64,000 bases of DNA from Phytophthora quininea (taxonomy: Eukaryota; Oomycota; Peronosporomycetes; Peronosporales; Peronosporaceae): the NCBI GenBank assembly GCA_011947345.1, contig JAAVTG010000561.1:496001-560000 (forward strand), in the 5' to 3' direction. Positions 21,629 through 33,423 of this stretch are shown piece by piece (the stretch's first letter is position 1; the number at the start of each line of letters is the position of its first letter). Under the pieces are notes generated by a model that was given only the letters and a program-made list of their open reading frames with translations, was not told the DNA's origin and did not search any database. The translations under genes were made by a program, and so were the position numbers.

Positions 21629-24039
21629 ATGGCAGCGGAAAATGCTCTGGTGGAGCGCACATATCAAGCGCTGATTGAGGTCGTGCAGACCACGGCTGTA
21701 AGTCGGAAGGTTCTTGCGCGGCCTCCGTTCACGTTCCTGCACAAGTTGCTGGTGGAGACTCTGGGCGACTACGATCTGTTTTCGGACGACCAGCTGCAAT
21801 TCGCTTTACTGATCTCAAAACAGGCGAAGGTGGGTCGGATTTACCATTGATAAGCTCACTTGATGAGACTAATTGTCTTTGCTACAGGCAGCATTTTTGA
21901 CGCGTGCGATCGCCTTCGTGACGTTAGTGATGCGTTCGAGCGACCAAACTCGCATCTCTTGTCTGTTGCTCGTCAGTCCCGTGCAAGTACTCGCCGGGCT
22001 GAACGTCCCAGATACCCTCGAGTTTCTGCTGCAACTCTGTGAAGTTTGTAAGCTGTCCGATAGGGACATGAAGGAGACAGCAGTGAAAGAAGTGCTGCAT
22101 AAAGGAGACGCCCAGCTTTACGCGTCTGGAGTCACGTTCCGCAAAGGGCTGGTGCTGATCCAGAGCATTATCCGCACGTTTCTTAAACGTCGCCTCCGGA
22201 AGACATCCAGGCAGCTCGCGCGAATGAAGCTGCAGGAAACCGAGCTGGAGATGAAGGAAGGCACGCGGTTTTTCAAGGAACTCGCCGATGGCCGCATTTA
22301 CAATGGTATCATTCGTAGTGTCCAGGATCACACCTTCGTTCTGGGGTACGAGGAAGACGCCGACGCGGAAGACAAAGTCGGTAGGTCGGTAGTCGTTGTA
22401 GTCTATCTGTGCTGTGCCCAAACACTTGACTATTTCGTATTCTGTTGGTTAGATGAGATTGAAATGAAGATCATCCTGGAGGAGTCGCAACGGCTCAGTG
22501 CAGTGCGCGAAGGCAATCGACGCCAGTCGTACGAAGGCAAGAGCGAACGCTCGGGCGATATCTCATTGGCAGACCTCCCGGACTTGACCGCGACTGCGAG
22601 GAAAGCTGCGCGTACTCCTGGATTCATCAAGCGCGTGTCATCTCGCGATTCTGGAGAGGCGCTACTCGTGACCAAGCCAAGCAAGATGAGAATGCTCCAG
22701 CGCTCTCAGTCCCAGCGGCCTTCTACCACGAGTCTCGACATCGTCCATCCTGGACCGGGGAACGATTCTACGCGAGACACTCATGACAACCAAAAGGACG
22801 CGACCGAATCCCAGCAACGACGTTCAAAGAATAGTGACTGGCAGAGTTCGCTGAAGAAAATGCTAGCAGAAGGAAGAGACCAGTCTAGTACGCCAGAAAC
22901 GCAGAGAACGGAGATTTCGCAACAAGACACACACGATCGGTACGTCCCATGATGTATCAACGCAAAATAAAATCCATGAAAACTAACTGTTCTTGTAGAA
23001 ACCTAGCTCAAGTTCCGAGTTTCCCGAAGCTTGGCATACCTGGCAGTAAGCCGTTGGGGCCAATTGTTCGTCATGGATCGCAGGGATCCCTCCTTACACT
23101 GGAGAGCAAAAGTGGCCTAAAGGACCAGCCACAGCAGAGTCAAGAAAAGTCGCCGCCACTTCCAGCTTCACGAATCGCTCCGTTGCAACGTTCAAACAGT
23201 TCTTTGTCCATTCAACGGTCCGTGACTACCACAATCGCGCCAAGTGACGCTCTTGCTGACGCAGCATTCTCTGGTACTTACCAGACCACCGACCAGCGGA
23301 CACAAGAGAAGCTCGCTTTGATTCGCGACATTGTGCTGCGGATCGACATGTACATGAAACGTAAGCGGCTTCGAGTGATCGACCTCTTCCGATTCTGCGA
23401 CGCTGATGGCAATGGCAGTATTTCCCCGAGGAAATGCTTGAGACGCTGTCCCAGATGGAGATTCAACTGACGCCGGAGCAAGCGCGCGAGTTTCTGGACC
23501 ATATTGACAAGGATGGCAACGGCTCCATCGACATCGACGAGTTTGAGGAACTTGTTCGTGTATCGCGCCGTAATGAGGCCCAACGCGAGCAGGTGAAGAA
23601 GGAGCTGAACAATCCCCGGAAACAGTCTTCCAATAAAACTTCTGGGAAAACTAACGGCGTAATGAAAGCCAAGGCCAAGCAACGTATTCTTGACGAGTTT
23701 AATGCTGCGCAGGAGGAGGGAGGTGATGGCGTGAGCGCTACTCATTTGCGTTCCATTATCACAAAGTTGGCGCTCCCTGGAATCAGCGAGGCTTTCATTA
23801 ACGACCTGGTGGATCGCGCCGTTGGAATTGCACTTGGGAACGCTGGTGCTTTAGCTTCGATGTCGTTGTCACCTTCCCACAGTCCGAGCGGTAAAACGAC
23901 GATTTCCTTCCAGCACTTATCAAAGGCGCTGGATGAGCTGGAGTGGTCCAAGAAAGCCAATCGGTTCCTGAACCAATCTTGGCTGCGGCAGTTTGACTCG
24001 CAATTGGAACGGGCCGTCCGGGAGTTTGAAATGCTGTGA
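21629..24039 (+). CDS. TRAF3IP1-N (IFT54-like CH) domain protein with IQ motif and EF-hands
   Basis: Exons 21629-21829, 21888-22380, 22453-22940 and 22999-24039, all GT-AG. The N-terminal 130 residues resemble the calponin-like domain of IFT54/TRAF3IP1: VERTYQALIEVVQ, LARPPFTFLHKLLVE and VQVLAGLNVPDTLEFLLQLC. An IQ-type segment follows (VLIQSIIRTFLKRRLRKTSR), then a small beta-rich segment (DGRIYNGIIRSVQDHTFVLG) and a low-complexity linker. Two EF-hand loops close the protein: DADGNGSIS (23401) and DKDGNGSID (23508), both with full calcium ligands. The first EF-hand needs one base in CCCC at 23425-23428 to continue into EEMLETLSQMEIQLT. The IFT20-binding coiled coil of true IFT54 is not evident. 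It could be a calcium-responsive microtubule or ciliary protein; that role is inferred. Confidence 0.78.
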
Positions 24040-24176
24040 GATGGCAAAATGTAATAACACGCTTTCCAAAGTGAATCGATCAATTAGTGCTGTAGACGAA
24101 ATGCTGACTCTCGTCTCTCACGTAATTGAGAGCTGCGAATGTAGGACGGGATGTAGACCAACTTGGCAGTGAAGGC

Positions 24177-24842
24177 CTAGTACGGACAAGCTTTAACCAC
24201 TGGGATCGTGGCTTCCGGGGTGGACGTCGGCGGTTGAGTACTTGGTTTGTTCGTCGTGCTGTTGGTCGACGTTGGGGTGGACGTCGGCGGTTGGGTGCTT
24301 GGGTTGTTCGTCGTGGTGTTCGTCGACGTTGGCGTGGGAGTAGTGGGGCTATTCGTCGTGCTGTTGGTCGTGGTGTTCGTCGCTGGTGGGAAAGTGATCG
24401 TACCTGCGGTCGAGTTCATCGCCATCGAGGCGTTCTTGGCCTGCCAAACACAATCAACTTTTGCCCACAGCCTCGGGTCCGACGTCTTGTTGGCATCGCT
24501 CGGGTGCGTGACGCCGATCGTCCAGAGCACGACAGGGTACGCGGTCTGGTTCCACAGGCAGCACGGGTCTCCGAGTTCCTGGCCGTTCGTCTGGCCATCT
24601 CCGTCCGAGTCCATTTGGCACAGAGCCTTGGTCCACACACTCCCAGCGTTGTGGAAGTCATCGCCGAAAGCGTTCGTGGAGTGGTTGGCGCCCGTGCCGT
24701 CAGGGTGTCCAATTGCCGGCGTGTTGGTGACGTTGCCGCCGTTGGGGATTCTCGCCACGTATCTTCTTCTGGCATCGACGTCGGAGACGAAGAGCGCAGT
24801 CATTGCAACCGTAGCGACGAAGAGTGGCGTGGCGAACTTCAT
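24177..24842 (-). CDS. Temptin-like secreted protein with Ser/Thr/Pro-rich tail
   Basis: A signal peptide (MKFATPLFVATVAMTALFV, cleaved near VDA) is followed by a temptin-type Cys domain: RIPNGGNVTNTPAIGHPDGT, DSDGDGQTNGQELGDPCCLW and GVTHPSDANKTSDP. The acidic DSDGDGQTNG loop looks calcium-binding. Temptins were first described as mollusc pheromone proteins; oomycete homologues are secreted and of unknown function. The tail (about 80 residues) is Thr/Ser/Pro/Asn-rich with many N-x-T/S sites and two 19-residue repeats. It is mucin-like, and ends without an obvious GPI signal. Start ATG 24842 is chosen because the signal peptide begins there; the open frame extends upstream to 25037. Two paralogues lie at 49528 and 50218. 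Confidence 0.85.
   Translation of the reverse strand: MKFATPLFVATVAMTALFVSDVDARRRYVARIPNGGNVTNTPAIGHPDGTGANHSTNAFGDDFHNAGSVWTKALCQMDSDGDGQTNGQELGDPCCLWNQTAYPVVLWTIGVTHPSDANKTSDPRLWAKVDCVWQAKNASMAMNSTAGTITFPPATNTTTNSTTNSPTTPTPTSTNTTTNNPSTQPPTSTPTSTNSTTNKPSTQPPTSTPEATIPVVKACPY
24217..24330. repeat. 57-bp tandem repeat, two copies, coding
   Basis: The block at 24217-24273 recurs at 24274-24330 with a few substitutions. It encodes the Thr/Pro-rich 19-residue unit of the temptin-like tail (TSTNxTTNxPSTQPPTSTP). Confidence 0.75.
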
Positions 24843-25479
24843 GGTTGGTTGCGTTGGTGTCGCTAGTGCGTGGAGTAGTAAGCTGGCGTTGCTTGGGGAT
24901 GGCTTTTGAAAAGTGAGAAGGAGACTGCGTCGATGAGAGCTCGACGTCGCAGCGACGGAGTTTATTCTATCAGCGGCAACTTTTGGTCCAGCAACGGATT
25001 GCGTTCGGGTGGTGCATTTCGTCCGATGGTATTGCATCAGCTCGATTCAACTGGTCTGCGGCACACGCCGTTTTGGTGGTCTGCTCTCGGATCATTTGTT
25101 GTCGGCTCCCGATCCAGATCACGTTGAAGGCCAGAAGCACAGCTGAATAATGTAGGCAAAAACACACCTGCATGACTTTCTATGTGAGTAACAACTAGTT
25201 TTCGACACGCTCGGACACCAAAATGTTGGAGACTTGCAACGATTGTGGCGACCACAAATGACAGGGCACAGGCACACACGCCCACTGAAATGACAAGCAA
25301 GCGATGAATCATTTGGAGGCAGCAGATACGGCAAAAGATATCGTGAATTCCACCGTTGATCAAGACCGCTAACATGCAGCAAACACTGCACCGGATAGGC
25401 ACACAAAGAACAAGGTCTATCTCAATAGAGAGGCGGCGGCCCCGCACGCCTCCGTCGTCCTACCAACCCGAGAAAGCGT
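24843..25479. other. Intergenic region
   Basis: Between the 5' end of the temptin-like gene and the 3' end of the CHD gene. Open frames on both strands are short and low in coding character. Nothing recognised. Confidence 0.5.
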
Positions 25480-28400
25480 CTAACTCTTTCTCCGATGTGA
25501 TCGGTGCTTGGGGCAGAATGCTTGCAGTTGCCCGCCTTCCTTCATAAACATATCATAGCCCTTGGTCTCGCGGCCACACAAGGGGTGGAAGTATACCGAG
25601 CAGCCTCCTCGGAAGCACTTCAAGCACCCGTCCTTCTCGTCGCACACGTCGCAGACGGTGTCCTTCATCTCTTCGACGGCAGCGGCGACGTGCTTTACGC
25701 CACTCATGCGCTCCACGTCGCTGAACTGGACGCCAGGCGCCCACAACGCACACACCACGTGGACCCACTTACCGTCGCTCGTCTTCTTAAATGCGCTCTT
25801 CGGACGCTTCAGCGGGCAGAGCTCGCATGTCTGCAGCATTTCAAGTGAGAATGACATGGTAAAGACACCATAAAAGAGTGAAAATCACACACCGCATCAG
25901 TAGGGGGACGGAGGACTCGGCACAAAAGTCGCAATACCACGGCGCGTCGCCCTGAGGGACGTCCTTGATGCCGTAGCAGTACTGTTTGAAGCAAAAACAG
26001 TCTGGTAAGAGACGACTCCATCCATCCTAGCGAGAAGAAACGTAGCGTTTACCTGGTGAACAGCAACTGAGCACCGCTCGCATTGCACAATGGGGTCGTC
26101 CAGGAAGCCCTGGTCACTGAAACACACTCGACACCACATCTCTTCGTCTTCTTGTGGGTCTTTTCTGCTTTCCGCGCTTTGGTTGTCTTCGCTTTCTTAC
26201 GCGGTCGGCTGCGTGGCTTTCTGTCCTCTTCCTCTTCGTCCACAAACTCCTCTTCTTCCTCCTCTTCCTCCTCTTCTTCTTCCGCTTCTTCCTCTTCTTC
26301 CTCCTCCTCTTCCTGCTCTTCTTCCTGCTCCTCCTCTTCCTCTTCCTCCTCATCTCGCCTTCGACTGGGTATAGTCGGCTTCACAGGCGTAACCTGTGGC
26401 GAATCCACCGGCGTCGCCGGCTTGTCCAGCTTCTTCTGCACTCGTTTAATGGAACTCGCTACCTTTTCAATACTAAAGTCGCTATCACTACCGGGGCGTT
26501 TAAGCGAGATGCGAATCCCACTCAACATCCGGTTACTAGGCGACGCAGTACGCGAGTTCCTACCACTGGACGATTGGCGCGCTGCTTTCTTACGCTTTGG
26601 CATGTCCACTTCATCTTCTCCGTCGTGATCGAACTCCTCGTCGTCACTTTTGTACGTTTTTCGGTCCTTACGACGTCCATTTGCCTTGGGCGCTCGTTTA
26701 CGGCGAGCGCCACCTCCCTTTGACGCTTGGGGACTGCTTCCTCGCCCCGTCAAGGAAAGCAAGATACATCAGCTCAGCCTCATGGTCCTGACTACGTCGA
26801 CGCCGCGGTCGTTCGATCACTTGAAGCCACTCTTGAGCTACCTCGCGCACGTTAACTACATCTTTAATGACTGGGCCAGTTACCTTCAGTTCGATCAGAA
26901 TCGCTAGCACTTGGTCGGCATCCGCCAACGAGCCGCCTCGCTGACGCTCCTTGACAACAGCACGAGCCAACTCTCGCAATTGAGTCAAGAACGTCTTGAC
27001 ATCGTCTTGAGACGCCGTCGTGAGCCATCCCTCTTGGACTTTGGTCATCAGAACTTGCACAGGTTTGGGACCTAACACCTTCTCCCAGAACTTTTCGTCG
27101 TTGAAATCGATCGTAGAGTCGGCCGACTCGGACGTAAACGTTGCTTTAGAGAACGAAAGGGCGTTGGTTTGAGCAGCAGGCGTTTGCTTGGCGTCACTGT
27201 CGCCACTAGCGCTGTTCTCGTCATCCCCATCAGGCTCCCCACCTTTCGTCGGGTCGTATCGGATGGTTCGACTGGTCGAAAGCAAATGGTCAATATCAAG
27301 CTCGTTAATCGCGCGGTTTTCCGGGTCTTGCTGCTCGTCGTCTTCGCCCATGATCGCATAAGCGCCGTAGCGAATCATCATCTCCACCTTGTCGCGATCG
27401 AGCGACATGAGCGACATCATATTGCCGCTACCGTCGTCTTCCCCGTCAAATTCATTACGGACGCCGCCCGTCTCAAAGACAGCGTGGTGCATACCTAGCT
27501 TCTTCGAGGCGATCTCGAACATCTGCGCTTCGTAGGTCTTCTTAGTCACCAGTCGGTAGATATTCACTGATTGTGTTTGACCGATACGGTGGCAACGAGC
27601 AACCGCTTGGAGGTCGTTCTGAGGGTTCCAGTCGCTGTCAAACAAAATCACCACGGAGGCAGCAATCAGGTTGATACCGACACCGCCAGCTCGAGTGCTC
27701 AACAAGAAGGCGAACGTGTCGGACTCGGGATTGTTAAAGCGGTCAATGGCTGCCTGCCGGGAATTGCCACGCACAGAGCCATCCAACCGTTCGATGCCGT
27801 AGCCTCGCAACTGGCACATGTCTTCGATAATGTCCAGCATGATCTTGAACTGCGAGAAGATGAGCACTTTCTTTTGTTCTTGCTTAAACTTCGTCAGCAG
27901 TTTGTCCAGCAGCACCGTCTTCCCGCTCGCTTGGATCAAAATCTTCATCCGCAGCTGCTCGTCGAAGGGCGCGCACTCCTTGTCCTCGACTCCTCGGATC
28001 AGGAACGGGTGATTGCAGCATTTGCGCAGCTCCATCTCTACATTCACAAGATTAGCGACAGTGCCGGACGCACCCATATTCAAGAACGAGCGGTTGCGCT
28101 CAAAGATGGCACGGTAGTATTTCTTCTGCATCGTCGTGAGCTCCACGTCGACGATCGTCTCTTCTTTTGGAGGGATGCTTTTCTCCACATCTTCCTTCAC
28201 ACGACGCAACATGTACGGTCTTAGCTGCTCATGCAGTTGAGCCACTTGCTCCGCCGTGTTGAGGTCGCCAAACTCATCGTAAAACTGCTGTTGACTCGGG
28301 AATTTCTCCGGTTCAATGAAGTTCAATAGACACCAAAGCTCAAACACACCATTCTGCAGTGGTGTTCCCGTCATAAGGAGACACGAATCCCATTGGAAGC

Positions 28401-31400
28401 CGTGTAGAACCTGTAGCAGTTTGGCCTCGCGGTTTTTAAGCTTGTGGGCCTCATCAATCACAATATACCGCCAATGGATGGTGTCTAGGAACTCCGCGTC
28501 CATCATCAACGTCTGGTACGACGTCACAAGAACGTTAAACTTGTAGATCCCGCGCCGGCGATGCATCTCGCTGTTGAAATGAAACTCTTGCTCGCGGATG
28601 AAAGCTCGAATGTCAGCGCCGCCCTCAGAGTCGTGGTAAACGACGCAATTCATCGAGGTCCACGTCTCAATCTCTCGCTTCCAGTTGCCCAACGTGGCAA
28701 GCGGTGCGACAACCAAAAACGGGCCGCGAATGTGTTCTCGAGCACGTAAATGCTCGAGAATTGACGTCGCTTGGACTGTTTTTCCTAGACCCATCTCGTC
28801 AGCGAGGATGCAATTCCGGCGATTGTACCAGCAGAACGTGAGCCAGTTGAGGCCTTCTAACTGATACGATCGTAGAGTGTTTTGGTTATTGTAGACGGGG
28901 GACTCTTGGTATTTTGCCCACGTGGTTGGTTCAGGGCGAACGTCAGCATACGTCGCAGGATGGGCGCCGTTGATGATAGGAGGGTGGTTGTAACGGTGGA
29001 ACGCTGCGATTTTGCGGTCGTCGGTGAGCTGATCTTCCCACTCCCACGTGCAGTCCACGTAGCTCATATCGCGCCACTTGACGAGGTATTTCACGCCCTT
29101 CTTCTTGGGCACCTTGTCTTCATCTTCGGTATCGCTGGCATCCTTTTCAAGCAGATGAAGCAAGTACGGGTTTACCTCTTCCGGCTCGACCACTTCCTTC
29201 GCACTCAAGATCCTGTCCACTTCAATGTACGAATCGCTAAAGTAGTTACTCAAGTTCTTTTCCTCGCCAACAACCACCCCTTCACGCGCGTCTTCCACCT
29301 CGCGGCTATTTTTCTGGAGATGCCGCTTCATGCGCATGACAGCGTGTTGACCAAACTCCTCAATCTCCCTCACAGACAGCCAATTCACGTGAAGATACGA
29401 AGTATCCTTCCATTTGATGAGGAACTCCATCGCGACATCAGTAGCGTTCGAGGTGGCTTTGTGGAAGCGCACACTAACAATCTTGTCGATCTGAGGACCC
29501 TTCGGAGCTTCCTTTTGTTGGGGTTTCTGCTCTGGTTTCTCTTCGTCACTGAGCTCAAAGTCTTCTTCGTCCTCAACGTATTTCTTCTTTGCCTTTCCGA
29601 TGTTACGTCCTGATCGGCGTGCTGGTCGTTCCTCTTTCAACACCTTCGGCCCCGAGAAATCGTCGTCAGAGTCGCTTTCATCTTCGTCCTCATCGGAATA
29701 CAGTTTCTTCTTCCTTCCTCGCTTAGCTTTCTTTTTGCCGGCTTAAGGACAGCAGTTGGAGCGAAGTTCTTCCGTTTCTTTCGATCAGCGCCTGGCTGGA
29801 GGTAGTTGTGCGCTGCTGTCTTCAGCGCTCTAGTCAAGAGCTCGTTCGGGATCATACCGCCAGTAGATGTAAACTTAAACACCATAATCTGGGCCCTCAA
29901 CTGCTCCTTTTGTTCCATCGAGAATTGTGCGCGAAGACGCGGCCTCCGCATCACAGGCTTCATATCACGAACACCTGACGCCGCGACAGGTAGATCGGAA
30001 GGCACGCCGTTTGCACCGCCGCCTTGCCCCGTTCCAGCAGGATTCATGAACTGTACTGCGCCGTTGCCGTACGTTTGATGAATGTACTTGTTGTAAGCCA
30101 TCGCAGCTTCTTTCTCAGTAGCAAAGACGCCCAGTCGTCGAATGCCACCACCATCGACATGCAACTCGGCTGCCCATTGATTCGGGGAGACGTACCTGAC
30201 TCCCATGTGCCACATACCAGCCGTAAACGCCTTTGAGTTGTCCAAACTAACGATCGAAGTGCACTGCCCCTTACGATATCCATGAGTATCCCGATCAACG
30301 TTGTTCGCAAGCCCATTTCCACCTGGGCGCCGGAAACGCAACAGAACAGGGCGAAGCGACTTCAATCGTGAAACCACACGTGCAAAATCGTCCTGACTTT
30401 GAACCAGGAACCCGTCCACTGCGACTAAGTCGTCACCCACAGTAATCATGCCGCTAGCCTCCGCCGGTCCCATCAGTCCGCTTTCTGGGCGCCTAAAGCT
30501 TGTCACAGTAACAGACCCCATGCGGACGCTCATATTCATGCACAATCCAATAGATCCTTTTGAAGCAGGACCTCATACTCGTCGGTTTGGAACGGAGTTT
30601 TCCACCCATGCGCTCGAGTGTTTTCCGCCCCCACAGTAGCACGTAAAATGTCCACGGCAAGGGCGGAGGCTTGCGCCGGCGTCGACGCATTTTTGGCATA
30701 CGATCCCAAGCGGGAGAGCTTTGTCCGATCCAGAGCGTACGTATTGTCGTCCAGACGCTGCGGCACAAGAGATTTTGCCGAGAACGGGGAGGATTTAGCG
30801 GAGGCTCTCCGCCTCCCTGTCGTTGCTGCTGCTTCATCGCATCCAATGAACAAATTAATCGATAACTACATCATTCGATAGCAAGGCATGAGCGTAAGCA
30901 CACATACCTGTGGTGCAGTAGACGGACTGCTGATTATAGCGTCACCCGCTGCCATTTGCTGGTTTGCATTCGGGTTGGCATTGTCCATACCTGCAGAGGT
31001 CGGCTGGCCTTGCCACTGTGTCTGATTCATCATGGCAGCGCCCAGCGGGGGCCATCTTGAGGCGTAGCGTAGAACGACGGCGCATTGGTCTGGTGCGAGA
31101 ACGTTTGCGGTTGTTGGGCTGCAGAATCATTGTTAGTGTGTTCCGCTCCAGCAGCGTCATTTGCTGCATCAGCCGGAGCAACTTCGGTTGCATTGGTATC
31201 ATTGGCTGTCGACGCATCGTCTCCTTCTTGATGCAGCTTTGGGTCTCCCTGCAGGGGCCGGATGGGCGTCGGCGCCGGCGCCATAAAGTTTGACGTCGCA
31301 AAGGGGAACTGCATGTCAGGAGCTGGTGCAGCAGGAGGAGCGGGAGGAGCCGTCGACGGCTGCTCCTCTGCAGTTGCTGACGTGTCCCCCTCATTACTGT

Positions 31401-32139
31401 CAATAGTAGACTGCTCGTTTTGCTGCTCGGGTTGAGCAATATCTTGCGGCTCTAGTTGAGCAGTGTCTTGCGGCTCTAGTTGAGCAATATCTTGCGGCTC
31501 TAGTTGAGCCGTGTCTTGTAGCTCTGGTTGAGCCGTGTCTTGCTGCTCTGGTTGAGCCGTGTCTTGCTGCTCTGATTGAGCCGTGTCTTGCTGCTCTGGT
31601 TGAGCAGTGTCTTGCTGCTCTGGTTGAGCAGTATCTTGCGGCTCTAGTTGAGCAGTGTCTTGTGGCTCTGGTTGAGCAATATCTTGCGGCTCTGGTTGAG
31701 CCGTGTCTTGCTGCTCTGGTTGAGCCGTGTCTTGCTGCTCTGGTTGAGCCGTGTCTTGCTGCTCTGGTTCAGTCGTCTCTTCATGCGTCTTCTGAGTCTC
31801 CTCAGTGGCCTCCTCAGTCTTTTGTGTGTCTTCCTCTTGAGCCTCTTCCTTGACGTCCTTCTGGTCGTCCTCTCCAGTGTCCACTTCCTTGGAAGGAGGG
31901 TCCATCTTTGGCGACATTGAAGGTTCTTCCTCCTTGACGGTCTCCTCTTTGTCGTCTTCCTTAGTATCCTTGTTGTCCTCCTCTTTGTCTACATCATCTT
32001 TGGCGGATTTCTGGTCCACGTCTTCTTTAATGTCCTTCTGGACGTCTTGCTCTTGCTTTGGGGCGTCGTCCGCCGTGACAGTGTCCTCCACAGCGTCCTC
32101 TTGGACGGCGTCCTCTCGGCGCGGCTCCTCGTCCTCCAT
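25480..32139 (-). CDS. Giant CHD6-9-like remodeler: acidic repeat N-terminus, PDZ, AP2-like, QLQ, two chromodomains, SNF2, PHD, extended PHD
   Basis: About 2,150 residues. It starts MEDEEPRREDAVQEDAVED (32139) and carries 14 eight-residue repeats. A GT-AG intron at about 30832-30907 follows. Next come PDZ (GSIGLCMNMSVRMGSVTVTS, about 30560-30320), AP2/ERF-like (GVRYVSPNQW...LGVFATEKEAAMAYNKY, about 30230-30060), QLQ (FSMEQKEQLRAQIMVFKF, about 29930), two chromodomains (29480-28980), and SNF2 ATPase with DEMGLGKT, DEAHKLKN (28450) and STRAGGVGINL (27690). The segment YGAYAIMGEDDE resembles CHD6-9. An acidic/basic tail leads to PHD (MWCRVCFSDQGF, introns 25982-26052 and 25831-25892) and an extended PHD (CELCPLKRP to CPKH). 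The 981-residue core (26698-29643) is one open frame. Joins at 31047, 30800, 30558, 29742, 26730, 26150 and 25910 need added bases, mostly in homopolymers. It should move nucleosomes and read histone tails. Confidence 0.85.
26248..26355. repeat. Poly-glutamate trinucleotide tract in the CHD gene
   Basis: A nearly pure CTC/CTT run on the plus strand encodes about 35 residues of almost continuous Glu, with a few Gln and Ala, on the minus strand. It lies between the ATPase part and the PHD fingers. Confidence 0.8.
31424..31769. repeat. 24-bp minisatellite, about 14 units, coding
   Basis: The unit CTGCTCTGGTTGAGCCGTGT plus CTTG repeats with small changes. On the minus strand it encodes PEQQDTAQ with variants (PEPQDIAQ, LEPQDTAQ, SEQQDTAQ). 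All units keep frame. Confidence 0.9.
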
Positions 32140-33423
32140 GGGGCGGGCCAGAAGGCGGCGCGTGGCTCCTCGGGGCGTGACGGGGCCGGCGACGGACTCG
32201 GCGGCTTGGACGCGGGCTCGGGCGCACTGGGTCGGCGGGTCGGCAGCGGAATCGGCAGGCGATGCTCCACTGCTGCTGGCCCCGGGCTTCTTCGCATGTG
32301 CGACCGAAAGCGGGGCCCCGAGGTTTTATTCGCTGTTGGATGATTGTGATTGGCGGAAAAAGAGAAACGAGGTTTTTCTCGATGCGACTCGAAACAGAAG
32401 TGGCTTAAGCCATAAACAGCATGTAAATTCTGGTGGCAACCCGCCATTTCGTGAAAGCCGAACGTTCTTCGTCGTTATCTACATCAGTAGTTGAACTAGT
32501 TTATGCGCTAGACGCTCATTTTCGCCGTAGTAGGTTCTGACGAAAATGCAGACGAAGTTTGTGCAAGGCAAGACCAATAGTTGCTACTGTGCAAAGTGAA
32601 GCCCCAGTTTAAGCACGAAGCAGAATACCAGCACGTGATGAAGCGCTTTGATCGCGAAGATAGCTTCCAACTGGGCGGTGGACTGTACCGTACAGTAATA
32701 ACATATTTCTTCTAGGGACACGTTACCATTGTCTTTCTGCAGACATCGCTGCTGACAAATCGTTGCAAATATTTCCGCGGGTTGCTCTGAGCAAAAGTGT
32801 CTCCACGAACAAAACAGGTGAGAGCTCTTAGTCAGTTTCGTGTGAGAACAACATTATCCCGCTTCAGCTTTAACAATAGCAAATTTGGCCTTGGTTGTGA
32901 TGAAAGTATTGGCATTGTGGGGACAACGTGACGCACAGTTTGACCAAACGCTACAATCGAGTATGACTACTGGTACATGTAGCAAATAAATATCGCCGTG
33001 GTCTATGGTCCGACATGAGGATTTGACGGCAGGTCATGAGTCATGCACCTTGCAGCACGTCGGTAGAAAGCGGGCGCAAAGGTGCATGCTGCCAAGCATC
33101 CTGTTGACTTGGCGCACGTCGATTAATCGTAACGTCTCAATTGCTATGAACAGCAATGCAGGGGTGAGCAGAAGCATGGCCAAACAGGAAGTCCAACATC
33201 TGACTTCACTAAAACCGCATTGAACACTGATTTAAGTAAAATTACCGCATGACCTAGCTTGTCATTGGCTGAAATACTAATTATTTACAAAAGCATATCC
33301 AATACAGATGTGCACCGCGTTTTCGGCGGGGTGGACCATATAAAGTGTCCGAATCGATCAGTTCTTGATGAAAACACACGGCAGTCAGAAAACACCAAAT
33401 GTACTGCTTAATATTTTGCTAAT
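32140..33423. other. Upstream region of the CHD gene; no gene seen
   Basis: The first few hundred bases should hold the CHD promoter. The rest becomes AT-rich towards the transposon island. I recognise no gene. Confidence 0.5.

Noticed and set aside
24247..24909. 220-residue plus-strand frame with hydrophobic segments
   Set aside because: Antisense to the Thr/Pro repeats of the temptin-like gene; the Val/Gly-rich look comes from those codons.
26083..26723. Plus-strand frames with poly-Ser or poly-Leu
   Set aside because: Shadows of the poly-Glu tract in the CHD gene.
31648..31920. Plus-strand frame of Leu/Trp repeats
   Set aside because: Antisense reading of the 24-bp minisatellite.
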